This document shows positions 27,876 through 36,174 of a stretch of DNA of 50,442 nt, piece after piece. The stretch's first letter is position 1. Each line of letters opens with the position of its first letter. The stretch is from NCBI RefSeq assembly GCF_029478665.1, contig NZ_JARPQB010000038.1, forward strand, positions 1 to 50,442. Direction: 5' to 3'. The DNA comes from Pseudomonas entomophila. GTDB taxonomy: Bacteria > Pseudomonadota > Gammaproteobacteria > Pseudomonadales > Pseudomonadaceae. The notes beneath the pieces are model-generated. The model made no database searches and was not told the DNA's origin. It worked only from the letters and a program-made list of their open reading frames with translations. The position numbers and the translations under genes are program-made.

Positions 27876-28064
27876 TCAGGGCTTGACCTTGCGCCGCAGG
27901 ATCCCGTTGATCACCACCACCACGACCGCAATGGCGATGGCGATGTACTGGAACGTCTGCTCGCTGATAGTGCCCTGCTTCTGCAGGTAACTTAAGCCGA
28001 GCATGATACCCAGGACCACCAGGATGATCAGGATCGAATATTTCAGGCGCTGCACATGTGTCAT
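27876..28064 (-). CDS. Small membrane protein with two helices
   Basis: This 62-residue protein has two hydrophobic helices (LKYSILIILVVLGIMLGLSY and FQYIAIAIAVVVVVINGIL) and a basic tail (RRKVKP). AAGGA precedes the ATG at 28064. No known function. It is convergent with the Fur-like gene over 35 bases; CTGGCCGGCCAG at 27844-27855 is a palindrome there that may help end transcription. Confidence 0.7.
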   Translation of the reverse strand: MTHVQRLKYSILIILVVLGIMLGLSYLQKQGTISEQTFQYIAIAIAVVVVVINGILRRKVKP

Positions 28065-28504
28065 CGGAGTTTCCTTGCGACATCGGGGACATGAGGCTCC
28101 CACGGAGCCAGCGCCATGATACCGCGCCCATTTTTCCTACGCTGACATTCCTGCCGCAAGCCACTTTCCTTACACGCTATCGAGCACAGCACCTGTGTGT
28201 CCGCTAGGCAAGTCGTGCATTGGTAAAATTACCCCTATACATCAGCACCCAGAATGCCATCACGGAAGGTCTTCTCTAGGCGTTTTGGGGCCTGTAGCGT
28301 AAGGGTGAAGGAATTTCCTACATCAAATTGGGCGGCTGCCCGCGAACGACAATGCGTGCAGGCTACAACCCCTGTTCCGCTTCGCGCCTAGCGGCGCTTT
28401 CTGGAGCTAACTGAAAATCGAGCCAGGCCACCCAGTGGCAACCTCGACACTTGCCATCGACGGTCAAGCGTCATGACAACCAGTTCAGTAGAAGGAATGC
28501 CTGC
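28065..28504. other. 440-base gap before the Mor-type gene
   Basis: No gene is supported. It holds the promoter regions of the small membrane protein (minus) and of the Mor-type gene (plus). Visible structure: GGTAA-AA-TTACC at 28222-28233, a short inverted repeat, and CGCCTAGCGGCG near 28386. Base composition is lower in GC than in the neighbouring genes. Confidence 0.4.
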
Positions 28505-28885
28505 ATGGAAATGCCAGACCTCAACAACATAGACGTAAGCCAGCTGCCCCACTCCCTGCAATCGCTGATCGAATGCATCGGCATCGAAAATGCCTACCAC
28601 CTGACCTGCGCCTTCGGTGGCCGCCCCAAGTACATTCCCAAACATCGCGAGCGCACCAAGCTGGCCGACGTCCTGCCAGCCGAAGCACTTGATGCGTTGA
28701 TCGAACGCTTCGCAGGCATCGCCCTGGAGATCCCCAAGGCCGACCACTTCCAGCGCCAGTTGCGCAACCAGCAGATCCAGAGGGAAAGCGCGGACGGCCT
28801 GTCGCGCAGCCTGCTGGCTGACAAATACGGATTGAGCTTGCGCCAGATCGGCAACATTCGTCGCCAGGAGCACCATGCTCGCTGA
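28505..28885 (+). CDS. Mor/C-type transcription activator, phage-derived
   Basis: This 126-residue protein has the Mor domain of phage Mu middle regulators: a dimer helix (LPHSLQSLIECIGIENAYHL, in part), the strand GGRPKYIPK, a second helix with LIERFAGIALEIPKA, and a C-terminal helix-turn-helix (SLLADKYGLSLRQIGNIRRQ). The ATG at 28505 has GAAGGA 8 bases upstream. No other phage genes flank it, so it is an orphan that may be a remnant or a recruited host regulator. Confidence 0.75.
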   Translation: MEMPDLNNIDVSQLPHSLQSLIECIGIENAYHLTCAFGGRPKYIPKHRERTKLADVLPAEALDALIERFAGIALEIPKADHFQRQLRNQQIQRESADGLSRSLLADKYGLSLRQIGNIRRQEHHAR

Positions 28886-28954
28886 GCACCCAGCGGTACA
28901 GGAAGATCCAAGGATAGGATCAAGGCATGGATCGAAACAGAACACGGCCAGAAA

Positions 28955-28987
28955 CATCCTCACCGGCCGCCAAGGGCGGTGAGGATG
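28955..28987. terminator. Terminator hairpin between Mor-type gene and tamB
   Basis: CATCCTCACCG and CGGTGAGGATG form an 11-base stem with an inner CCGCC-AAG-GGCGG stem, in the gap between two convergent genes. Confidence 0.7.
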
Positions 28988-28998
28988 CTGGAGTGCTG

Positions 28999-31900
28999 TC
29001 AGAAGTCGCGCTTGTAGAAGATATCCAGCGAGCTGGCCAGGCCGCTGGCGGCTTCCAGGTAGACCTTCTTGCTCAGCTTGTAGCGCAAGGCGATGGTATT
29101 GGCTGGCTCGAACACCCCCACGCCGTAACGCAGGCTCAGGCGCTCGGTCAGGTTGCCGCTGGCGACCACGCTGGTGGTGTTGCCCGCGCCCTGGGTGTCC
29201 AGCTGGAAGTCATCGATGCCCAGGTTCGACGCCAGGCCTGCCGTCAGCCCTTCGGCCCCCACCAGCCCCAGCCCCAGTGCCGCCTCGGCCATCCTGTTGC
29301 TGTCCTCGCCCGTGCTGTTCAGCGGCCTGCCCAGCACCAGGTATGACAAGGCCTGCTCCTGGCTCATCGCAGGCTCGGAGAACACCTTCGTGGCGGGCTG
29401 CTCGGCGCTGCCGCTGAGGCGGATGCCGGCGACCACATCGTCCACCTTGCGAATGGCCTCGATGTCCAGGTACGGCTGGTCGATCGGGCCGGCGAACAAC
29501 AGACGTGCCCGGCGAATGGTGAGGTTCTGGCCATAGGCGCGATAACGACCATCGGCCAGGCTCAGCTCACCACGGGTGTCGAGGTTGTCACCGATATGCA
29601 CATGGCCGAGCACGTTGGCGGTCAGGCCGAATCCGCTGAACGCCAGTTTGTCACTGCCCACCTCGACATCGATGTCCATGGCCATCGCCATGGCCGGTTT
29701 GCCCTCCTCGGTCTGGTGCCCGACGATCACGGTGTCGTCCGAGACTTTGACCGTCGAAGGTGGCAATTCGCGTACGGTGATCTTGCCCTTGGGCACCCGC
29801 ACCTTGCCGGTGATTGCGAGTTTGTCGTCAACCAGGCGAACAGTCAGGTCCGGAGCGACTTCCAGCGCCGCGTAAGGCTCGACACTGACCGGCAGCTGTT
29901 GCCCTTGCAGGCGCAGGTCCATGGCCAGCACCTGCCCCCAGGTCATCTGGCCAGCCAGTTGCCCACGCCCGGCATCGCCACTGCGCCAGTCACCGCTGAG
30001 CTGGACCTGCTCGCCCGCGATCAACGCGCGCAGTGAAAGATCTTGCAGGCTGGTGGGCAGCTCGGCACCACTGACTTCGCCGCCGGTCAAGGCCAGGGTG
30101 CCGTTGACCTGTGGCGCCAGCAGACTGCCCGAGAGTCGCCCACTGCCGTTGAGCTGGCCGGCCAGGCGTTCGACCATCGGCAGGAACGGCCGGGCGATGG
30201 CCAGATCGAGGCCGGCCAGGCGGAACTCACCGGACAAGGGTTTGTTGCGCCCCAGGGGGTCCAGCCGGGTGTCGAGGCTCAGCTCACCCAGGCGCTCGCC
30301 CCGGAAGTCCAGGCGGGTATCGACCCGGCGCGGCGCAAGGTTGCTGTCCAGGCGCAGCACTTGATACGGGAAGTCGATCCAAAGCCCTTTGTCACGCACG
30401 CGCAAGGTGCCCGCGCTGGCGTCGACACGGACGCTGCCCTTGGGCCCGCTGGCAGGCATGTCGAGGTTGATGTCGGCGTTGAGCAGCCCCTGCCAGGCGA
30501 AGTCCTTGGGCAGCCACTGCGCCAGGCTGTCCAGTGGGAACTGCTTGAGGTGGTAGCGCAGGCGCGGCTCCGGGGCCAGGCGCTGGTCCTCGCCGCACAG
30601 GCTGGCCTGGCCCGAGCGCCAGCAGTGCGCAGCAAAGTCCAGCTGGCCGCTGGCCAGGCGCTGCAGGCGGGCGGGTGCCTGCAATTGCCAGTCCTGGCCG
30701 CCGGCCCGGATCCGGCCACTGGCCAGGCGCCCGCGCCAGTCGCCTTTGCTCAAGGCGCCATCCAGGGCCAGGTCGAGCTTGAGCTGCGGGCCGTCCAAGG
30801 CCAGTGTCGCGGCCTGCTGGCGAGCATCGCCCTTGCCTTGCACATCGAGGGTGCCCAAAGCGCTGTCGCCCAGGCGGATACTACCGGCCTTGAGCGTGAC
30901 CAGACCACGCTGGGCGCTGTCCAACCGTGCATCCAGGTCGAGCCGCTGCACGCGGTTGTCGGCCTGCGCCAACTGCTGCCCCTGCAACACCAGGGTGCCT
31001 TGCGGCGCCGCCAGGGTGCCACTGACGTCCAGGCGCCCCTTGGCCTGCCCCTGCAACCGCGGCCAGAGCTGGCCAAGGCGCGGCAGGTCGAGGTCGATCC
31101 GCCCTGCCAGGCGCTGCTGCAGGCTGCCGCTGCCGTTGATGCGGTTGTCACCCAGCTGCACGGTCAGGCTGCCCAGTGTCCAGTTGTCACCTGCACCGTC
31201 GGCATCGACCTTGAGCAGCGCCGGTTGGCCACGCAGGCGGCCCTTGAGGTCGAGTTGCGCCTTGAGCTTGAGCTGTTCGTTCTTCAATTCGCCCTGGCTG
31301 CGCAGCGGCCCCGCCAGGGTGCCGGGCAGTTCCGCCAGCCAGTAGGCCGGATCGAGCGCCGACAGTTGCAGGTCGACATCCCAGGCCAGGGTGTCGGCAA
31401 AGCGCAATGCGACGCTGCCGCCCGCCTTGCCCTGCCCCGCACTCAGGGCCAACTGCGACAGGCGAACCTGGGTGAGATCGCCCTCGAACGGGCTGGCCAG
31501 CTTGAATGCGCCGGCCGGACCATCGAGATCACCACTGAAGGCGCCCTTGTAGTTGCCGTCGCGATACTGCACCTGGGCATTGAACCGCTTTAGCGTGACC
31601 TGAGGCGGCTGCTCCAGGGGGTAGAGACGCAACCAGGGGAAGTCCTGCCAGTCGAGGGTGGCATCGGCGCTCAGGCCCTTCTGCCAGTCGGCGTTGGCTT
31701 GCAGCTTCAATCGCTGGGTGTCGCTGGCGTTGAGGTCCAGGGCATCCAGACGGGCCCCCTTGGCATCGACCTTGCCGGCCAGCACCAGGCCGATTGGCCC
31801 CTGCTCGGCGGGCAGGCTGGCCGCCCCGGACAACTGGTAGCCCTTGAGCAGGTCACCTTGGGCATCCAGCCGGAGCTGATTCAGTTGCAGGGTGTCAGGC

Positions 31901-32673
31901 AAGCTGCCGGCCGCCTTGAAGGCGTCGGCGCGAATGCTGACGCGGGCGGGCAGATGCTCGGCCAGGGCTTGCAGCTCCCCGGTGAGGTGGGCGTCGAGGT
32001 AGCCGCGGCTGGTAGCATCCAGGGCCAGGGTCTGGTGCAACTCACCCTTGGCATTCAGCTGCAACTGCCAGGCCTTGCCGTCGACGGCGGGCAACTGCAC
32101 AGTGCCTTGCAACTGCACAGGCCAGTCCCCTTGCGGTTGCAGCAGGCCTTTGAGGTCCAGGTGCAGGTCGTCGCGGCGCAATTGCAGGCTGTCTACCTGA
32201 AGGCCGGCGCTGGTCCAGCGCGCGGCCAGCCGCAGATCACCCAGCAGGTCGTCGCCATCCAGGCGCAACTGGCCCACGTTGATCTCACCCACTTCGATGG
32301 CCAACGGCAGGTGCAAGGCCGGCAGCCTCAGCGGGCCGCTGTCGGCCTGGGGCTCGCCGGGGGCAAAGGCCATGTCGATGCGCTCGGCCTGCAACCGCTC
32401 GACACAGAGGGTGGCCCGCAGCAGGCACGCGGGCGACCAGCTCAGTTGCGGCGCCAGCAGTTCCACATGGTTATCGCCGTCGCTCCAACGCAGTTGCCTG
32501 GCCTGCCAGGCGCCACCCAGGTGACCTTCAAAATCGTCGACCTGCACCCCAGGGACCAGCCCCAGCACCCAGCGGCTGCCGGCTTGGGTGCCAAGCACCA
32601 GGCCCAGCACCAGGGCAATCAGCAGCAACAGTGCCAACAGGCCCAGGAAAATGGATTTGAACACGCGTGTCAC
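28999..32673 (-). CDS. tamB: Translocation and assembly module protein TamB
   Basis: This 1224-residue AsmA-like protein is anchored by one N-terminal helix (IFLGLLALLLLIALVLGLVLG) and forms a long periplasmic beta groove, ending in the DUF490 domain (VRVPKGKITVRELPPSTVKVSDD, in part; then LSYLVLGRPLNST). The last residue is Phe (YKRDF), as in many TamB proteins. TamB works with TamA in outer-membrane protein and phospholipid movement. The start overlaps the tamA stop by 4 bases. Confidence 0.95.
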   Translation of the reverse strand: MTRVFKSIFLGLLALLLLIALVLGLVLGTQAGSRWVLGLVPGVQVDDFEGHLGGAWQARQLRWSDGDNHVELLAPQLSWSPACLLRATLCVERLQAERIDMAFAPGEPQADSGPLRLPALHLPLAIEVGEINVGQLRLDGDDLLGDLRLAARWTSAGLQVDSLQLRRDDLHLDLKGLLQPQGDWPVQLQGTVQLPAVDGKAWQLQLNAKGELHQTLALDATSRGYLDAHLTGELQALAEHLPARVSIRADAFKAAGSLPDTLQLNQLRLDAQGDLLKGYQLSGAASLPAEQGPIGLVLAGKVDAKGARLDALDLNASDTQRLKLQANADWQKGLSADATLDWQDFPWLRLYPLEQPPQVTLKRFNAQVQYRDGNYKGAFSGDLDGPAGAFKLASPFEGDLTQVRLSQLALSAGQGKAGGSVALRFADTLAWDVDLQLSALDPAYWLAELPGTLAGPLRSQGELKNEQLKLKAQLDLKGRLRGQPALLKVDADGAGDNWTLGSLTVQLGDNRINGSGSLQQRLAGRIDLDLPRLGQLWPRLQGQAKGRLDVSGTLAAPQGTLVLQGQQLAQADNRVQRLDLDARLDSAQRGLVTLKAGSIRLGDSALGTLDVQGKGDARQQAATLALDGPQLKLDLALDGALSKGDWRGRLASGRIRAGGQDWQLQAPARLQRLASGQLDFAAHCWRSGQASLCGEDQRLAPEPRLRYHLKQFPLDSLAQWLPKDFAWQGLLNADINLDMPASGPKGSVRVDASAGTLRVRDKGLWIDFPYQVLRLDSNLAPRRVDTRLDFRGERLGELSLDTRLDPLGRNKPLSGEFRLAGLDLAIARPFLPMVERLAGQLNGSGRLSGSLLAPQVNGTLALTGGEVSGAELPTSLQDLSLRALIAGEQVQLSGDWRSGDAGRGQLAGQMTWGQVLAMDLRLQGQQLPVSVEPYAALEVAPDLTVRLVDDKLAITGKVRVPKGKITVRELPPSTVKVSDDTVIVGHQTEEGKPAMAMAMDIDVEVGSDKLAFSGFGLTANVLGHVHIGDNLDTRGELSLADGRYRAYGQNLTIRRARLLFAGPIDQPYLDIEAIRKVDDVVAGIRLSGSAEQPATKVFSEPAMSQEQALSYLVLGRPLNSTGEDSNRMAEAALGLGLVGAEGLTAGLASNLGIDDFQLDTQGAGNTTSVVASGNLTERLSLRYGVGVFEPANTIALRYKLSKKVYLEAASGLASSLDIFYKRDF

Positions 32674-34421
32674 AGTTCAGGCCCCATGGAGAAGTGCAAA
32701 CGGAACCCGCCATCGTCGTCCAGCGCATGGGCCAGGTCCAGGCGCAACGGCCCGACCGGCGAGACCCAGCGCACGCCGACACCGACGCCCGTCTTGAGGC
32801 TGGGCAGTTCCAGCGAGTTGAACGAGTTGCCCTGGTCGATGAAGGTCGCCAGGCGCCATTTCTCGGCAATCGAGTACTGGTACTCGGCGCTGCCCGCCAC
32901 CAGGTAGCGGCCACCGATCTTGTCACCCTTGTTGTTGGTCGGCGACAGCGACTGGTAGTCGTAGCCGCGCACGCTTTGGTCACCACCGGCGAAGAAGCGC
33001 AGCGATGGCGGGATGTTCTGCTGATAGCCATTGGTAGCGCTGCCACCGAACTGCACCCGCCCCAGGAACCGGTGGTTCTGGCCAAGGGTGGTCAGGCCTT
33101 TGAGCAGCACGTTGCCGTGTACCAGGTTGGTGTCCGAGCCCAGGCCCTCCTTGGCCGCCTGCAGGTCGAACTGCAGACGATAGCCGTTGTGCGGGTCGAT
33201 ACGGTTGTCACTGCGCAGGTAGGAGAAACTGACGCCGGGCATCAACAGGTTGCTAAGCCCCGAATCATCGCCCAGGCGATACTCTTCACGCTGGTACTTC
33301 AGCGAAATCACCCGCTGCCAGCCGCTGGCCAGCTTGCTGTGCCATTCGGGGCCGACGGTGAGCAGCTTGCTCAGGGTGTCGGTGCCGGCAAGCTCTTCGT
33401 TCTGGTAGCCGCCGGCGAAACGCAGCTTGTCGGTCAGGGGCGGGTCCAGGGGAATGTCGTACCACAAGCCGACGTTCTGCCGGGGGGCGGACAGTTCGGT
33501 TTCCCAGCCATAGCTGTGGCCTTGCGGGTTGACCCAGTGCCGGGTCCAGTTGGCCTTGCCACGCGGGCCGACGTCCGTCGAGAAGCCCAGGCCGAGCCCC
33601 ATGGTACGTGGCTTGCGGATATCGAGCTGGACAGCTACCGGGATGTCCTCGCCGACTGCGGCAGTCGGCGCCGCGTCGACACGAACCCCTTCGAAGTAGC
33701 CGCTCGATTGCAGGTCGTTGTTGAGTTCGGCGATCAGTTCGGAGTCATAGGGCGTGCCAGGCTTGAACGACACCATGCGCTGCAGCAGGTCGTTGTCCAG
33801 CGGCGCATCGCCGCCGAAGGTCACCGCCCCCAGGCGATAGCGCGGGCCGCTCTGGTAGATGAGCTCGATATCGGCCACGCCGGCTTGTGGATCGACCGCC
33901 AGGCGCTGACGCTCGAAGCGGCCGGCAAAAAAACCATAGCGCGACGCCTGGTTCTGGATCAGCCGCTTGGCGTCCTCGTAGTGACCATGATTGAGCTGCT
34001 CACCCGGGCGCAGCGCCTTGCTGTCGGGAATGCGGAACGCCTTGAGTTCGCTGGCCGGCCCTTCGATGCGCACCGTCACGTTGCGCAGGCGCACCGGCTC
34101 ACCCGGGTCCACGCGCAGGATCAGTTGTGGTGGTTTGTCTTTGTCTGGCGGCGGCTTGACCTCGGCGTCGATCTGCGCCTGGTAGTAGCCCAGCGCCTGG
34201 GCTGCCTTGCGGGCCTGCTCCTCGGCACCGCGGCTGAAGCGCAACAGCGCTTCTTCATCGCGGTCCCCGAGGTTGCCGATATAACCTTCGATATTGGCCT
34301 TGAGCGCCTTGTTGGCGGGCTTCACCCGCACCAGCAATTCGCTCTGTGCCCATGCCATGGAGCTGGCGGCCAACAACAGCAGGCCCCAGCCAAGTCTTCC
34401 TGAATACGTCATGCGGCGCAT
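32670..34421 (-). CDS. tamA: Outer-membrane assembly protein TamA
   Basis: This 583-residue Omp85-family protein has a signal peptide (GWGLLLLAASSMAWA), three POTRA domains (about residues 25-265) and a 16-strand barrel with the Omp85 RGYDYQS motif (GGDQSVRGYDY) and a terminal GFRLHFSMGPEL strand. It is the outer-membrane partner of TamB. The gene order tamA-tamB with a GNAT gene and xthA upstream matches P. aeruginosa (PA2542-PA2545 region, from memory). Confidence 0.95.
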   Translation of the reverse strand: MRRMTYSGRLGWGLLLLAASSMAWAQSELLVRVKPANKALKANIEGYIGNLGDRDEEALLRFSRGAEEQARKAAQALGYYQAQIDAEVKPPPDKDKPPQLILRVDPGEPVRLRNVTVRIEGPASELKAFRIPDSKALRPGEQLNHGHYEDAKRLIQNQASRYGFFAGRFERQRLAVDPQAGVADIELIYQSGPRYRLGAVTFGGDAPLDNDLLQRMVSFKPGTPYDSELIAELNNDLQSSGYFEGVRVDAAPTAAVGEDIPVAVQLDIRKPRTMGLGLGFSTDVGPRGKANWTRHWVNPQGHSYGWETELSAPRQNVGLWYDIPLDPPLTDKLRFAGGYQNEELAGTDTLSKLLTVGPEWHSKLASGWQRVISLKYQREEYRLGDDSGLSNLLMPGVSFSYLRSDNRIDPHNGYRLQFDLQAAKEGLGSDTNLVHGNVLLKGLTTLGQNHRFLGRVQFGGSATNGYQQNIPPSLRFFAGGDQSVRGYDYQSLSPTNNKGDKIGGRYLVAGSAEYQYSIAEKWRLATFIDQGNSFNSLELPSLKTGVGVGVRWVSPVGPLRLDLAHALDDDGGFRLHFSMGPEL

Positions 34422-34465
34422 GCTACCAGAGCGGGACAGTCAACGGAGCCGTCAGTAAATGCCTG

Positions 34466-35116
34466 TCACAGGTTTGATACCTTGGATGACACAGGATTCG
34501 GGTGAAAGAATACCCGCTCTCGGATTGGCCCTACAGCAATCTCCCCGATCTCTTCATAACCCTGGCGCTGATAGAACGCCAGGTAGTGGGCGTTGCCGGT
34601 ATCCAGCACCACACCATCGGTGGCCGGGTCCTCGGCGCACCAGTCATGCACCGCCTGCAGGAGCTGTTCGCCATAGTGCTGGCCCTGGAATTGCGGATGC
34701 ACCCCCAGCAACGGCAACACGTGCACCTGCTCGCCAGGCAGGCAACCGGCGAGTGCGGCCTGGTAGTCCAGATAGCGCCGGGTGCAACGCAAGCCGGTAC
34801 CCAGGATCATGCGCAAGCGCCAGGCCCAGCTGTCGGCCACCCCCAGGCGCCGGTGCGGCGGCACGATCAAGGCCAGCCCCACCAGGCGATCCTCCACCAG
34901 CAGGCCGATCGCCGGCAGCTCCAGGTAGAAGTGCTGGCGCACCCACTCGCGCACCATCACCCGCAGGCGGCGTTCGTAGCCCGGCCGCTGGCCCTCGAAC
35001 AGCCAGGCGAAGGTCGGTTCGTGGCGGTAGGCGTGGTAGAGCAGCGAACGGGCCTCGCGGGCGAAACCTGCATCGAGCAGGGTGACCTGGGCCGGGGCGG
35101 CAGTGGCATCGGGCAT
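34466..35116 (-). CDS. GNAT-family N-acetyltransferase
   Basis: This 216-residue protein has a GNAT fold with the acetyl-CoA loop in the Q-x-x-G-x-G/Y form (LLGVHPQFQGQHYGEQLLQAV, in part) and a late DTGNAHYLAFYQRQGYEEIG. The acceptor is unknown. It lies 44 bases before tamA on the same strand, so the three genes may form one transcript. Confidence 0.88.
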   Translation of the reverse strand: MPDATAAPAQVTLLDAGFAREARSLLYHAYRHEPTFAWLFEGQRPGYERRLRVMVREWVRQHFYLELPAIGLLVEDRLVGLALIVPPHRRLGVADSWAWRLRMILGTGLRCTRRYLDYQAALAGCLPGEQVHVLPLLGVHPQFQGQHYGEQLLQAVHDWCAEDPATDGVVLDTGNAHYLAFYQRQGYEEIGEIAVGPIRERVFFHPNPVSSKVSNL

Positions 35117-35280
35117 TGCGGGCAGTCCTCCTGGAATGGGCGTACAGTGCCTTGGAGGTGCTCCACTGCGTAACGTTCACCTCACCACAGCACGTTAGCA
35201 GCGCCAATCGACGGGCGCCACGCTGGCCGTGGCGGGCGATGTCGGCTAGCATCCGAAGCTTTTACCAGGATCGTCTTTCC

Positions 35281-36093
35281 ATGAAGATCGTCTCGTTCAA
35301 CATCAACGGCCTGCGCGCCCGCCCGCACCAGCTGGCAGCGCTGATCGACAAGCACCAGCCGGACGTGATCGGCCTGCAGGAAACCAAGGTCAGCGACGAT
35401 CAGTTCCCGCTCAAGGATGTCGAGGCGCTCGGCTACCACGTGCACTATCACGGCCAGAAAGGCCACTATGGCGTCGCCCTGCTCTCGCGGGAAAAACCGC
35501 TGTCGCTGTCCAAGGGTTTCACCAGCGATGAGGAGGATGCCCAGCGCCGCTTCATCTGGGGCACCTTCGCCGACCGCGACGGCACGCCGATCACCGTGAT
35601 GAACGGCTATTTCCCCCAAGGTGAAAGCCGCGACCACCCCACCAAGTTCCCGGCCAAGCAACGCTTCTACAGCGACCTGCAGGCCCTGCTCGAGGGCCAG
35701 TTCCAGAATGGCCAGCCGGTGCTGGTGATGGGCGACATGAACATCTCGCCCCAGGACTGCGACATCGGCATCGGTCCGGACAACGCCAAGCGCTGGCTGA
35801 AGACCGGCAAGTGCAGCTTCCTGCCCGAGGAGCGCGAGTGGATGGAGCGCCTGAAGGGCTGGGGCCTGGTCGACAGCTTCCGCCACCTGCACCCGGAGGT
35901 GGCCGACCGCTTCAGCTGGTTCGACTACCGCAGCCGCGGTTTCGAGGATGAGCCCAAACGTGGGCTGCGCATCGACCTGATCATGGCGTCGCAGGGGCTG
36001 CTGCCGCGGCTGAAGGCGGCTGGCGTTGACTATGAGCTGCGGGGCATGGAGAAGCCGTCGGATCATGCGCCGATCTGGCTTGAGCTTGCCTGA
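35281..36093 (+). CDS. xthA: Exodeoxyribonuclease III
   Basis: This 270-residue AP endonuclease and 3'-5' exonuclease repairs abasic sites. It has the catalytic marks FNINGLRAR (Asn7), GLQETK (Glu34), GDMNISPQDCDIG and C-terminal KPSDHAPI (His). Start ATG at 35281 (MKIVSFNINGL) is the family start; the ribosome site (AGGATCG) is weak. It is divergent from the GNAT gene. Confidence 0.97.
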   Translation: MKIVSFNINGLRARPHQLAALIDKHQPDVIGLQETKVSDDQFPLKDVEALGYHVHYHGQKGHYGVALLSREKPLSLSKGFTSDEEDAQRRFIWGTFADRDGTPITVMNGYFPQGESRDHPTKFPAKQRFYSDLQALLEGQFQNGQPVLVMGDMNISPQDCDIGIGPDNAKRWLKTGKCSFLPEEREWMERLKGWGLVDSFRHLHPEVADRFSWFDYRSRGFEDEPKRGLRIDLIMASQGLLPRLKAAGVDYELRGMEKPSDHAPIWLELA

Positions 36094-36174
36094 TAATAGA
36101 CACCAAAACCTTCCCCCCACTGAACCGACCAGCCCCTGACATCCGGGGGCCTGGCGCTTGTCATCGAGATAGTT

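Noticed and set aside
30043..31593. Plus-strand open frame of 516 codons
   Set aside because: It lies antisense within tamB and has shadow-like Gln/Ala/Val composition.
32667..34403. Plus-strand open frame of 578 codons
   Set aside because: It is antisense to tamA, whose signal peptide, POTRA and barrel are clear.
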